Part shown: piece after piece, positions 33,887-43,148 of the stretch
How the letters are laid out: every line of letters begins with the position of its first letter
Numbering within the stretch: position 1 is the stretch's first letter
NCBI GenBank assembly: GCA_023411035.1
Contig: JAEYPE010000224.1
Coordinates: forward strand, 21,272 to 85,271
DNA: 64,000 nt
Direction: 5' to 3'
Source of the DNA: Pseudomonadota bacterium
GTDB lineage: Bacteria > Pseudomonadota > Alphaproteobacteria > Azospirillales > Azospirillaceae
Notes under the pieces: generated by a model
The model's database searches: none
What the model saw: only the letters and a program-made list of their open reading frames with translations
What the model was told of the DNA's origin: nothing
Position numbers and translations under genes: made by a program

Positions 33887-35470
33887 TCACTTCACCTTGT
33901 AGAGTTGGAAGTACCGCCCCTCCTGCACCGGCGTCAGATGCTCCGGCACCGGGTTGGGGCGGCCCGGTTCGCTGAACAGGACATAGACGTAGCCAAACCG
34001 CCGGGGCCAGTCCGCCCAGTAATGGTTGTCCCGCAGCCCCGGCTGGCGCACGGCGTCGGCAACGTAGCCGATGCGCGGCATGTAGGTGAAGTCGCCGTCC
34101 AGATCGGCATAGCCCGGCTTCAGCAGCAGCACCTGCTTGCCCGGATGGGTGAAGGCGATGGGCACGAGGCTGGACCGCTCCATCAGCGCCAATACCGGCG
34201 CGTGGTGCAGGCCGAAGGACAGGGCGCGGTCGTCGGTGAACTGGGTTGGGCGGAAAAGCGACTTGCGCAGCGTCTCGTCGGCGTAGGTGGCGAGCACGGT
34301 GCTGCCCGGCTCGATCCGCAACATGGACTGGCGCACCTCCTCCAGCAGCGGGTCCACCTTGTCCAGCGCCACCCCGGCGTCGGCGCTGCGCAGCAGCGAC
34401 AGCGCGACCACCACCGACAGGAAGGCCGCCCGCATGGCGGAGGTCGCCAGATCCCACCGCAGGAGACCCAGCGCGACGAAGGCGATGCCGATGGGCAGGC
34501 GGCTGTCCGCGAACCAGGACCCGAACAGGACCAGCGGCATCGCCGCATAGACCACCAGCCCCAGCGCGATGGTGATGGCGCCGACCGGATGGAGACGCAG
34601 CGCCCCGCTCCACAGCCCCCAGGCGACGCCCAACCCGACGGCGATCCCCGTCACATAGCCCACCGTGTCGGCGTAGCCGCCGAACAGGAAGTCGAAGCCC
34701 ATCAGCTTCGCCGTGCCGACCCACAGAACCGCGTCGGCGAAGCCCGAGGACGGGCTCATCAGCAACAGCGGCGGCACGATCAGGAACGGCAAGCCGAAGG
34801 CCAGCGCATCCGGCAGCGCCCGCCGCGGGTCCCGCCAACCGCCGCTCCGCCACAGCCGCCACCCCTCGAAGGCCAGCAGCGTCAACCCGTAGAGCCCCAG
34901 CGCGAAAAGGTGCGCGATGAACAGCAGCAGCACGACGCCCAGCGAGGTCAGCCCGCGCTGCCAGGGCGCCCGCTCCCGCAGCGCGATCCAGCCGGCGATT
35001 CCCCACAGCGCCAGCCCCAGCCCGAACAGGTAATTGAACAGGCCCATGTAGGTGGACAGGGTGTAGAGGAACAGCCCGGCGGCCAGCGGCCCCAATTCAA
35101 CCCGTCCCCAGACCGCGCGGTAGAGGGCGATGGTTCCGGTGACGAGCAACACATAGCTGGCCGTGACGAACAGCCGGCTGGCCGTGTGCACCCCCACCAG
35201 CTTCGCCAGCGGCGGCACCACGATGTCCATCACCAGATTGGGAACGATCGCCCAGCGCACCATGTAGAATTCCGCCAGAGCCGGGTCCTGGTCCAGGTGG
35301 GTCAGGGCGTACATCCGCGTGACGTGGTTGACGTAGTCGCCCAGCGCCGGAATCTCGAACATCCAGACCGGGACCGCAGCCGCCAGCAGGATCAGCAGGG
35401 CGGCGGGCCAGACGGACCAAGTCTCGGCGCGGGACGCCACCCGTCCGTCGAGGCTGAAATCCCGGAACAT
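33887..35470 (-). CDS. polytopic membrane protein, unknown function
   Basis: A 527-residue protein with roughly eleven predicted membrane helices (first at about 20-40, AALLILLAAAVPVWM) and a C-terminal extramembrane part of about 140 residues. The aromatic-rich helices and the acidic first loop after PALGDYVNH recall GT-C-type glycosyltransferases, but no catalytic motif is firm. It follows a family 2 glycosyltransferase gene by 11 bp, so a role in glycan or lipid-linked sugar assembly is the best guess. The ATG at 35470 has AAAGGGGG upstream. Confidence 0.7.
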   Translation of the reverse strand: MFRDFSLDGRVASRAETWSVWPAALLILLAAAVPVWMFEIPALGDYVNHVTRMYALTHLDQDPALAEFYMVRWAIVPNLVMDIVVPPLAKLVGVHTASRLFVTASYVLLVTGTIALYRAVWGRVELGPLAAGLFLYTLSTYMGLFNYLFGLGLALWGIAGWIALRERAPWQRGLTSLGVVLLLFIAHLFALGLYGLTLLAFEGWRLWRSGGWRDPRRALPDALAFGLPFLIVPPLLLMSPSSGFADAVLWVGTAKLMGFDFLFGGYADTVGYVTGIAVGLGVAWGLWSGALRLHPVGAITIALGLVVYAAMPLVLFGSWFADSRLPIGIAFVALGLLRWDLATSAMRAAFLSVVVALSLLRSADAGVALDKVDPLLEEVRQSMLRIEPGSTVLATYADETLRKSLFRPTQFTDDRALSFGLHHAPVLALMERSSLVPIAFTHPGKQVLLLKPGYADLDGDFTYMPRIGYVADAVRQPGLRDNHYWADWPRRFGYVYVLFSEPGRPNPVPEHLTPVQEGRYFQLYKVK

Positions 35471-35481
35471 GCGGCCCCCTT

Positions 35482-36486
35482 TCAAACGCTTTCCGGAAAG
35501 GAACGCGGCGGAGCGGCGGGCGCCGCCGCCGTGGGGGACGCGCGCAAATCATCCGGGTAGAGGTTGCGCAGGCCCGCCCGGTAATGGGTCCAAAAGCCGC
35601 GCAGCCCCTTCAGGTCGGCGCGCCGGTGCAGCAGGTAATAGAGCGTGTATTTGACCATCATGCGGGCGATGGCCTTCCGCTCGTAGGTGGCGTGGATGTA
35701 CCCCATGTTGCGGAAGAAATAGGGGGCGCGGTTCTCCGGCATCTCCTCCACCGTGCCCAGCAGGCCGCCGGCCAGCGGGCGCTGGGTGCGGCGGTTGCGC
35801 GGGTGGACGTGCAGGGCGTGCACCGCCGTGCCGTCGCGCAGCCCGGCACGGCGGGCGCGCAGGGTGAACTCCCACTCGTCGCCCCAGATGAACATCTCGC
35901 GCTTGATGTTGCCGATCCGCTCGAACACGCGGCGGCGCAGCAGGGTCCCGTTGAACAGCGCGATGGCTCCGGGAACGATGCCGTCACGCGCCAGAGCGGT
36001 GAAGGCGTCGGCCTTGGTGAAGCCTTGCAGGGTGAAGGCCAGATCGTCCTGATCCTCCGCCGCGACCACGGTCGGCCCCACGAGGTCGAGGCCGTGCCGC
36101 TCCCCCTGGCGCAACAGTTCGGCCAGCGCGCCGGGAGCCGGAATGCCGTCGTCGTCGGTGCTCCAGATCCAACGGGCGCCCAGGCTCAGCGCCGTGTCGA
36201 AGGCGGTGTGATAGGCCCCGGCGGAACCGACGTTGGCCTGCCGGACCACCTGAAGCTCCGGCATCGCCGCCCGCTGCTCCGCCAGCCATTCCGCGGTGCC
36301 GTCGCTGGAACCGTTGTCCACCACGACGATGCGGTCGGGCCGCGGCTCCTGCCCGTGGATGGCCGCCAGGCAGCCCTTCAGCAGGGCCAGACGGTTGTGG
36401 GTGACGACCACCGCGACGACCGGTGTTTCCCAGGATGCATCCGGGGTTCCGGCGTCCGGCGTCCTGGGCGTCCGGGCTTCTGACAT
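35482..36486 (-). CDS. family 2 glycosyltransferase
   Basis: A 334-residue GT-A fold enzyme. The N-terminal domain has VVAVVVTHNRLALLKGCL, VVVDNGSSDGTAEWL and the metal-binding WSTDDDG; further on are GWD-type WGDEWEFTLRARRAG and a basic C-terminal helix. The pattern is closest to the galactofuranosyl/rhamnosyl transferases of the GlfT kind. The start ATG at 36486 has AAGGA upstream. It forms a two-gene unit with the following membrane protein. Confidence 0.87.
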   Translation of the reverse strand: MSEARTPRTPDAGTPDASWETPVVAVVVTHNRLALLKGCLAAIHGQEPRPDRIVVVDNGSSDGTAEWLAEQRAAMPELQVVRQANVGSAGAYHTAFDTALSLGARWIWSTDDDGIPAPGALAELLRQGERHGLDLVGPTVVAAEDQDDLAFTLQGFTKADAFTALARDGIVPGAIALFNGTLLRRRVFERIGNIKREMFIWGDEWEFTLRARRAGLRDGTAVHALHVHPRNRRTQRPLAGGLLGTVEEMPENRAPYFFRNMGYIHATYERKAIARMMVKYTLYYLLHRRADLKGLRGFWTHYRAGLRNLYPDDLRASPTAAAPAAPPRSFPESV

Positions 36487-36623
36487 GGGTTTCCATCCTT
36501 CGACCGTGCCTGACACAGGCGGCCACCCCAAGTTTTTTGCTCTGCGAAGAGAGGACAATGCCCCGGACGGAGAGGGGCGGCACCATTCGCATAACTCGGA
36601 TGGAGGGCCCGGAAGGGGAAGTC

Positions 36624-37883
36624 TCAGGTCAGCCGCATCCAGCCCATGCCCCACAGCCAGAGGACGGCGAAGCCCATGGACAGCACCGTCATCGGAATGC
36701 CGCAGCGCGCGTGCTCCAGAAAGCCCAGCCGGACGCCGGAGGCCGCCGCCCGCTCCACCACGATGATGTTGGCGAGGCTGCCGGGCAGCAGCAGGTTCCC
36801 GGCCAGCGTGGACAGCACCGCCAGCCCGTAGAGCGCCCCTTCCGGCGGCGACGGCCAGGCGGACAGAAGAAGGATCACCGCGGGCACGTTGCCGATGCTG
36901 TTGCTGGCCGCCAGAGCCAGGGGGGTCATCACCGCCAGCCGGTCGGGCAGCCAGCCCGCGGCCTCCAGCCCGTCCACGAACTCCGCCGGCAGGCCGGTCA
37001 ACTTCAGCGCGTGGTTGATGGCGAACAGCGAGGCGAACAGGACCAGCAGATGCCAGTCCACCATGCCCAGCATCCCGCGGGTCGCCAGCCGCCGGCTGAC
37101 CAGCATCGCCCCGGCGACCAGCAGCACGCCGATCTCATGCGGCAGGTCGGTGGTGAACAGGCCCAGAAGCACCAGGGTCGCCACCACCGCCTTGCCGAGC
37201 TGCGCCCGGTCGAGTTCCACGGGCTTCGCCCCGCCCTCCCCTTTGGGCTCTCCGAAGCGGCCCTTCCAGGCGAACCACACCACGCCATAGACGATCACCA
37301 GACCGACCAGCGCCGGCACCCCGCACACGGAGAGGAAGCGCCAGAAATCCAGATGCCCCATCTGGCCGATCAGGATGTTTTGAGGATTGCCGATCACCGT
37401 CGCCGCCGATCCGGCGTTCGCCGCCCCGGCCAGCGCGATCAGGTAGGGCCGCGGGTCGAGCCCGCGGGCAACCAGCCCGACGCAGAGCATCGGCGTCATG
37501 GCGAAGACCACCACGTCGTTGGCGAGCACCGCCGACAGGCCGCCGCCCACCGCCACCGTCACCGCCAGAAGCCGCGCCGGCGACCGCGCCGCCTGCGCCA
37601 CCCGCAGGGCGCACCAGTCGTAGAAGCCGCTGGCCGCATACTGGGCGGACAGCACCATCAGCCCGAACAGGATGAACAGGGTCGGAAAGTCGATGGCCTC
37701 CGCCACCTGCCCCGACTCCAGCGCCCCGACGGCGAGCAGCAGGATCGCCGCGACCAGGGCGATGCCCGTGCGGTCGATGCGCAGGCCGGGAAAGCGCCCC
37801 AGCGCCATGCCGACGTAAGTGATGACGAACAGCGCGACGACCGTCAGCATCAAAGGTGGGGCGGTCATTGGAATCGCAGGCAT
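36624..37883 (-). CDS. SLC13/ArsB-type anion transporter
   Basis: A 419-residue permease with about eleven membrane helices. The duplicated fold shows GGGLSAVLANDVVVFAMTP and the substrate-site motif SAATVIGNPQNILIG in the first half, and LALAASNSIGNVPAVIL in the second. This fits the Na+/anion (SLC13, CitT) or ArsB/NhaD superfamily; the ion cannot be assigned. An in-frame ATG at 37868 is an alternative start and neither has a clear ribosome site. It is separate from the upstream glycosyltransferase unit by 137 bp. Confidence 0.87.
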   Translation of the reverse strand: MPAIPMTAPPLMLTVVALFVITYVGMALGRFPGLRIDRTGIALVAAILLLAVGALESGQVAEAIDFPTLFILFGLMVLSAQYAASGFYDWCALRVAQAARSPARLLAVTVAVGGGLSAVLANDVVVFAMTPMLCVGLVARGLDPRPYLIALAGAANAGSAATVIGNPQNILIGQMGHLDFWRFLSVCGVPALVGLVIVYGVVWFAWKGRFGEPKGEGGAKPVELDRAQLGKAVVATLVLLGLFTTDLPHEIGVLLVAGAMLVSRRLATRGMLGMVDWHLLVLFASLFAINHALKLTGLPAEFVDGLEAAGWLPDRLAVMTPLALAASNSIGNVPAVILLLSAWPSPPEGALYGLAVLSTLAGNLLLPGSLANIIVVERAAASGVRLGFLEHARCGIPMTVLSMGFAVLWLWGMGWMRLT

Positions 37884-37989
37884 GGGTCGGGGATTCGCCG
37901 AGGGAATGGAAGCCGCCTCTCTATAGCGGTCCGGCCCCCCTCCAGGCCATATGGATCAGGCCAGCCATAGGGTCAGGCCAGCCATAGGA

Positions 37990-38814
37990 TCAGGCCAGAG
38001 TGACCGTCATCCCCTCGCGCGCGGCGAAACAATCCGGAAACACCGCCTGGGCCGCCGCCTCGATGGCCGCCATGGCCGCGTCGTCGTGGTCCGGGTCGTG
38101 GTGGAACAGCACCAGCCGCTTCACCCCCGCGGCCTGCGCCAGCCGGACACCCTCGGTCCAGGTGGAATGGCCCCAGCCGATCCGGTTCCGCCACTCCTCG
38201 TCCGTGTAGGTGCTGTCGTAGAGCACGAGGTCGGCGCCGTCGATCAGGTCCAGGATGTTGCGGTCGGGTTGGCCCGGCACATGCTCCGTATCGGTCACAT
38301 AGGCGAAGGACCTGCCAAGATGCTCGATGCGGTAGCCGGTGGCGCCGTCCGGATGGTTCAGCAGCGCCGTGCGGACCCGCACCCCGTCGCCGAGCGCGAA
38401 GCAATCGCCCGCCGTGATCTCGTCGAAGACGATGTTGCTTCCCATGGTGCGCATCGGCACGGGGAACAGAGGGCGCTCCATCTGCCGGGCCATGGCCGCC
38501 TCGATGCCGGGGTTGCCGTTCAGATGGCCGGAGACGATGCGCAGGTGAAAGCCCTTGCTGTAGGCCGGGGCGAAGAAGGGAAAGCCGGAGATGTGGTCCA
38601 GATGGGTGTGACTCATCAGCAGGATCGCCTCGGTCGCCCCCTCCCTCAGCATGTGTTTTCCGAGCATGCGGATGCCGGTGCCGGCGTCGATGACGATGCG
38701 CAGGCCGCCCGCCCGAACCTCTACGCAGCTCGTGTTGCCGCCGAAGCCCATGTGGGACGGCAGCGGGCAAGGGACCGTGCCCCGGACCCCCCAAAACGTC
38801 ACCGAAAAGCCCAT
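37990..38814 (-). CDS. MBL-fold metallohydrolase
   Basis: A 274-residue metallo-beta-lactamase-fold hydrolase. The N-terminus FWGVRGTVPCPLPSH with GGNTSCVEV marks a subgroup seen beside signalling proteins in proteobacteria. The metal motif is HTHLDH; downstream metal residues lie in DTEH, DSTYTDEE and FHHDPDHDD. There is no signal peptide. The upstream region contains a Crp-like site placed as for a class II promoter. Substrate unknown; phosphodiester or lactone hydrolysis is possible. Confidence 0.88.
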   Translation of the reverse strand: MGFSVTFWGVRGTVPCPLPSHMGFGGNTSCVEVRAGGLRIVIDAGTGIRMLGKHMLREGATEAILLMSHTHLDHISGFPFFAPAYSKGFHLRIVSGHLNGNPGIEAAMARQMERPLFPVPMRTMGSNIVFDEITAGDCFALGDGVRVRTALLNHPDGATGYRIEHLGRSFAYVTDTEHVPGQPDRNILDLIDGADLVLYDSTYTDEEWRNRIGWGHSTWTEGVRLAQAAGVKRLVLFHHDPDHDDAAMAAIEAAAQAVFPDCFAAREGMTVTLA

Positions 38815-38866
38815 GCCGACCTCAGCCCCGCCTATCCGGCCCGCAAGCTGGAACCGTTAACAAGGC

Positions 38867-38908
38867 ATTTTAGCATGGTTTTTGATTTGAGCGGTGACGA
38901 CCGTCACA
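38867..38908 (-). promoter_or_regulatory. Crp-like palindrome 4 and -10 of the MBL gene
   Basis: GGTGA-CGACCG-TCACA (38893-38908) differs from the CRP consensus by one base. On the minus strand TAAAAT (38872-38867) is a good -10; the implied start near 38860 places the palindrome centre at about -40.5. No -35 is evident, as expected for an activator-dependent promoter. Confidence 0.55.
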
Positions 38909-38959
38909 AGGCCGCCGGCTCCAAAGAGGGAGGCCGCCCCCTTCCGGTGTGGTCCGACG

Positions 38960-39208
38960 TCAACTAGTCCACAGAATGAGTTCGATGAAGCGTTCGCAGG
39001 TCGGGCGGTGGAGGCAGCCGGCACAGCCCGTGTCCGAACAGTCCAGACCCGCCTTCAGCACGGTCAGCCCGTCCACCAGCCGATCCTTCGTGGCCTGATC
39101 GATGACATCCGCCGTCAGCACGTCGCGGATCGCCTCTGCGACGAGGTCCTCCGCGAAGAGGTCGTCTTCCTGTTCCGGTACGATCACAATCGGACTGAGA
39201 GCCTGCAT
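38960..39208 (-). CDS. small cysteine-motif protein
   Basis: An 82-residue acidic protein whose C-terminal third carries CSDTGCAGCLHRPTC, four cysteines that could hold zinc or an iron-sulfur cluster. The ATG at 39208 (MQALSPIV) has GGAAAGG upstream; a GTG at 39241 would add 11 residues. No family was recognised. It is followed by the MBL gene 145 bp downstream and has the chemoreceptor gene 99 bp upstream. Confidence 0.55.
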   Translation of the reverse strand: MQALSPIVIVPEQEDDLFAEDLVAEAIRDVLTADVIDQATKDRLVDGLTVLKAGLDCSDTGCAGCLHRPTCERFIELILWTS

Positions 39209-39307
39209 GCGAAACACCTTTCCATGGCCCAACTGCACCACGGCGGTGTTTCGCTAACATTTCAGGCGGGATTCTGAAAAGAAACGAATTGCTGCAATTC
39301 GACACGT

Positions 39308-40342
39308 CTATTGGCAATCGCGAACCGATTCCTGGACGATCACTCCAAACCAGCCGAGCCCCTTGTAGGTTTCATATCCCGAAGTCACGGCGAAACCGAC
39401 CACCTGCCCCTTGTCATCCGGATAGCTGCCGTGCCCATGGCCGCTGGTGCGCAAAGGAAAGTTCTCCGTCAGGACACCCCGCCGGTCGGATGCGGCGATC
39501 ACCCGGTGGCGGCTGTCCACCAGAAGGCAACGGGTCCTGGACCGTTCCTCGTCGCTCAGACGGACGGAGTCGACCACCCCCTGGGATTGGGTCTGCCAGT
39601 CGAAGAAGATGCCCAGCACGCCGATGACGGCGCCGTTCTCCTCCCCGCCGGCACGGATGGCCGTGGCGTAGGTGGCGACGGTCGCGCGGTCCAGAAGTTC
39701 GTTGGCGCCGATGTCGGCCACCGCGAAATCGGCGCCGCTGCGGGTCGCCATGGCCTCGCGGAACCAGGGTTCGGAAGCGACCGAACTGCCCACGGGGCGG
39801 CGGTAGCGGTCGGGCCGCCCGTTCGCCAGCACCACGCCCTTCGCATCGACGACCCAGAGGTCGAGATAAACGGTGTAGGCGCCCAGGATGACGCCCAGCC
39901 GCTGTGCCGCGTGGCGGCGGTTGGCCTCGCTCGGGTCGGCGGCGCAATCCACCACGGCGCTGTCCGTGGCCCACCAGCGCACATCGCAGGACCGCTCGTA
40001 CAGATTGCGGTCGATGATGTCGATCATGTTCATCGCCAAGTCGGCGAGCCGTCCGCCGCGCAGTTGGGAAACCAGACGGTTGCCCAGCGTGTTCAACTCG
40101 TCTGTCTGCACCGCCATCTGGGCGCGCAGTTCCTGGCCGATGCCGGTGATCCGCTCCGAAATGGCTTTCACCTCCTGGGCCACCACCGCGAAGCCCCGAC
40201 CGGATTCCCCGGCGCGCATCGCCTCGATCAAGGCGTTGAGCGCCAGGATCTTGGTCGTGTTCGTAACGGCCTGGATCTCATCCATCTTGCGCGTGGCAAG
40301 ATCGGACACGGCACGCGACAACGCCACGATACGTTCGGGCAT
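39308..40342 (-). CDS. soluble chemoreceptor with C-terminal cache-like domain
   Basis: A 344-residue protein without membrane segments. The N-terminus is the tip of an MCP signalling hairpin: NTTKILALNALIEAMRAGESGRGFAVVAQEVKAISE; instead of lying at the C-terminus as in normal chemoreceptors it comes first. The rest (about 95-344) resembles a dCache-like sensor (YLDLWVVDAKGVVLANGRP, EPWFREAM, GVLGIFFDW). The ATG at 40342 follows GGAGG at eight bases. The MCP hairpin is short, about 85 residues, so it may be a partial signalling unit that pairs with the next receptor. Confidence 0.8.
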   Translation of the reverse strand: MPERIVALSRAVSDLATRKMDEIQAVTNTTKILALNALIEAMRAGESGRGFAVVAQEVKAISERITGIGQELRAQMAVQTDELNTLGNRLVSQLRGGRLADLAMNMIDIIDRNLYERSCDVRWWATDSAVVDCAADPSEANRRHAAQRLGVILGAYTVYLDLWVVDAKGVVLANGRPDRYRRPVGSSVASEPWFREAMATRSGADFAVADIGANELLDRATVATYATAIRAGGEENGAVIGVLGIFFDWQTQSQGVVDSVRLSDEERSRTRCLLVDSRHRVIAASDRRGVLTENFPLRTSGHGHGSYPDDKGQVVGFAVTSGYETYKGLGWFGVIVQESVRDCQ

Positions 40343-40642
40343 GAACATCACCTCCAAAGACTATCGGTGACGACTCCCCTGGACGGCCGAACGAGCATTC
40401 GTCGGCCCGTTCAATCATCCGCAACCCACCCAAGCCGCATTCAATGGACGTAATCGTAAAACTGCAACACAGAAAACAAGCCAAAGCCGCGCCGCTCCCT
40501 GCGACGCAATGCCATCCCCCGGTATGCAATTTTACGTTTTGCAGCGCGTTGCGCCCGCAACATCGCCGGCCAAAGGGACCGGGGAACGGCTGAACTCGCG
40601 CTCATGCGCGGCCGTCCATTCCCCGCCCATCGAAATTGGTCA
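40343..40642. other. intergenic region between the two receptors
   Basis: A 300-bp gap with no gene. It contains AT-richer stretches at about 40450-40480 and 40525-40545 (TTTTACGTTTTGCAG), suitable for the promoter of the 39308-40342 gene. No terminator with a T run is visible. Confidence 0.4.
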
Positions 40643-42034
40643 TCAGACCTTATAGGCCAGACGCAGGCCGCCCCAATGGCGTCCGCGCACGGTGATCGGT
40701 GCCGAAACATCCTTCATCAGGGCATACTTGCCGCCGCCCATGTCGCGCCGGTAGGTCTGCAGAAGGAAGGGCTTTATGTTGCGCCCCGCCGCCAGCCCGA
40801 CGCGGTCGTTGAAGATGCGCCGGTTGCGGCAGTTGGCCGCGTTCCACACGGGATCGGAACCCTGCGGCTGGCTGAACTTCCGGTTATGGGTCGGCAGATA
40901 GCCGTTGGAATCGACCGCCACGCAGAAGACGATGCGCTCGTTCTGCCCCAACAGCGAATCCAGCACATTCGGCAGCACGCGGTCGCAGAACTTCGTGTAG
41001 CGGGTCGTGTACTGCTCCGGGTTGGAGCCTGGGATGGGCTGATAATTGTTGTCGAACAGGTCGCCCTCGCCGACCTCGCCGCGCGACAGCGCGTCCTCGA
41101 AATCGGCGGAAATGCGGGACGCGGCATCGCAGACCAGACGGATGAAGGGCGTGTCCACCGTCTCGACGTCCAGTTCGGCGGTGATGCCGATCAGCCGTTC
41201 GCTCATGCTGACCAGGGAGTTCACACGATCGCGCGCCTGGGCGAGGTTGTCGCTGGAAAGCTGGACGCCGACCGCGAGGTCGTCGATCTCCCGCTGAAGC
41301 TCCACGCAATTGGCGCCGATTTCGGAAGACGCCACGTCGATCTTGTCCGTTTCGCCATGCAGTTCCGACATGGCGCGGCCAACCGTCTCGATCACCGCGC
41401 CGATGGCGGTGGTGCCCTCGCTCACCGCGCGGGCCTTGCCGGCGCTGGAGGCGCTTTCGGCCATCAGACGCTGCGCCTGATCGTTGAGGTACTTCAGCGT
41501 GGCGTCGATTTCCGTCGTCGCCTCGCTGGTCTTCTTGGAGAGGGCCTTCACCTCGTTCGCCACGACGGCGAAGCCGCGCCCGGCGTCACCGGCGCGGGCC
41601 GCCTCGATGGTCGCGTTCAGCGCCAGGAGGTTGGTCTGCTTGGCGATGACGAAGATTTCCTTGGCGACCCGGCCCACGCGGTCCAGCGCCTCCTGCAGGC
41701 CGGCGATCTGCCCCTCCATGCCGCCCACCGCGGCGACGAGGGCATGGATGTCGGCCATGGAGCGCTGCACCCGGTCGTGGGAGGACTCGACCTCCTGCCG
41801 GGCCTGCTCGGTCACGGAACGCGCCACGATGGCGGCGGCGGAGATGCGCTGCGTGCTCTCCGACATCTTGTTTCCGGTGTCGCGCAGTTGCGCGAACACG
41901 TTGGCTTGATGGCCGAGGCGGCCGTTGACCTCCTCCACATGGCCCGCGATGTCCGCGATCTCGATGCCGAGATTGCCCGCTTCGGTGGCAATGTCCGCGA
42001 TCAAATGAGAGCGGCCGCCGAACGCACTGTCCAT
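40643..42034 (-). CDS. soluble methyl-accepting chemotaxis protein, inverted layout
   Basis: A 463-residue protein with no membrane helix. The MCP signalling domain occupies about residues 30-265, with the conserved tip FVIAKQTNLLALNATIEAARAG followed by GRGFAVVANEVKALSKK. The C-terminal about 190 residues resemble the sensor half of receptors with a cache-like module (FCVAVDSNGYLPTHNRKFSQ, NCRNRRIFNDRVG, DVSAPITVRGRHWGGLRLAY). Sensor last is the reverse of the usual order and matches its neighbour. Cytoplasmic ligands or another protein are the probable input. Confidence 0.85.
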   Translation of the reverse strand: MDSAFGGRSHLIADIATEAGNLGIEIADIAGHVEEVNGRLGHQANVFAQLRDTGNKMSESTQRISAAAIVARSVTEQARQEVESSHDRVQRSMADIHALVAAVGGMEGQIAGLQEALDRVGRVAKEIFVIAKQTNLLALNATIEAARAGDAGRGFAVVANEVKALSKKTSEATTEIDATLKYLNDQAQRLMAESASSAGKARAVSEGTTAIGAVIETVGRAMSELHGETDKIDVASSEIGANCVELQREIDDLAVGVQLSSDNLAQARDRVNSLVSMSERLIGITAELDVETVDTPFIRLVCDAASRISADFEDALSRGEVGEGDLFDNNYQPIPGSNPEQYTTRYTKFCDRVLPNVLDSLLGQNERIVFCVAVDSNGYLPTHNRKFSQPQGSDPVWNAANCRNRRIFNDRVGLAAGRNIKPFLLQTYRRDMGGGKYALMKDVSAPITVRGRHWGGLRLAYKV

Positions 42035-42195
42035 TTTTCCGCCGTCCGATTCAGAAGGATGCGCGAAGCGCTAAAATCTGATGCAATTATTACTGAACCC
42101 TTACAAATACGCAACGGAGGAAGGGGCATTCGATAGGCAGCGTGATCATTTATTGCGCTCCGGCAATCCACAGCCAACCAAAGGAGGAGGAATGG

Positions 42196-43116
42196 TCAGG
42201 ACATACCGCCTTCAGCAATACGGCGGTCCAGCCGATCGTCCTGAAGGCCGGCGGGTTCCTGGTGGATCAACACCTCCGCGTTGAGGAAGGCGTCGCGCAG
42301 GACGGCCTCCACCCGGTCGGCGATCTCGTGCGCCTTGGCGACCGACAGCGCGGGGTCCAGTTCCAGGTGAAGTTCGATGAAGACCCCGATACCGGAACTG
42401 CGGGTCCGCAGATCGTGCATCCCCGCGACGTCCGGTTGCGCCAACACCAGCGCCGCGATGCGCTCCCGCTCCTCCGCCGGCAGTTCCCGGTCCATCAGCA
42501 CGTTCAGCGCGTCCTTCGCCACGTTGCGCGCGCCGTAGAGCAGGAAGGCCGCGATGCCCAACCCGAACAGCGGGTCGAAGGCGTTGATTCCGGTCCAGCC
42601 GGTCAACAGGATCGCCAGGATGACCGCCGCGTTCATCAGCAGGTCACCGGAATAATGCAGCCGGTCCGCCCCCACGGCGACGGAGCCGGTGGCCGTCACC
42701 ACATGGCGCTGGAAGGTGATCAGCCCGGCGGTCAGCAGCATGGACAGCAGCATCACGGCGATGCCCACCGCCCCTTCCCCCACCGGTTGCGGGGTAATGA
42801 GGCGGCGGACCGCCTCGATGGTCAGGAACAGGCCGGAACCGCCGATGAAGGCGGCCTGGGCCAGAGCGGCCAGCGCCTCCGCCTTGCCGTGGCCGAAGCG
42901 GTGCGCCGCATCGGGCGGGCGCAACGCCGTCCGCACCCCCAGCAGCGTCACCACCGAGGCCAGCATGTCCGTGCTGGAGTCGATCAGCGACGACAGGATG
43001 CTGACCGAATCGGTCATGAGATAGGCCGCCAGCTTCGCCAGGATCAGCGTCAGGGACACCGAAACGCTGGCGTAGGTGGCATAGCGGCGCAGCCGGTGCG
43101 AAGGCGATTCGCTCAT
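42196..43116 (-). CDS. cation diffusion facilitator transporter
   Basis: A 306-residue CDF-family transporter, FieF-like. Six helices carry the metal-site residues in SSLIDSSTDMLASVV (D-x3-D) and HYSGDLLMNAAVI (H-x3-D); RFGHGKAEALAAL and a C-terminal cytoplasmic ferredoxin-like domain (IGVFIELHLELD) are typical. Zinc, iron or manganese are possible substrates. The ATG at 43116 is preceded by AAGAAG; another ATG lies six bases upstream. It follows pdxH by 32 bp on the same strand. Confidence 0.9.
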   Translation of the reverse strand: MSESPSHRLRRYATYASVSVSLTLILAKLAAYLMTDSVSILSSLIDSSTDMLASVVTLLGVRTALRPPDAAHRFGHGKAEALAALAQAAFIGGSGLFLTIEAVRRLITPQPVGEGAVGIAVMLLSMLLTAGLITFQRHVVTATGSVAVGADRLHYSGDLLMNAAVILAILLTGWTGINAFDPLFGLGIAAFLLYGARNVAKDALNVLMDRELPAEERERIAALVLAQPDVAGMHDLRTRSSGIGVFIELHLELDPALSVAKAHEIADRVEAVLRDAFLNAEVLIHQEPAGLQDDRLDRRIAEGGMS

Positions 43117-43148
43117 GAGCATCTTCTTATTTTCGGGGCGCCCGCCTT

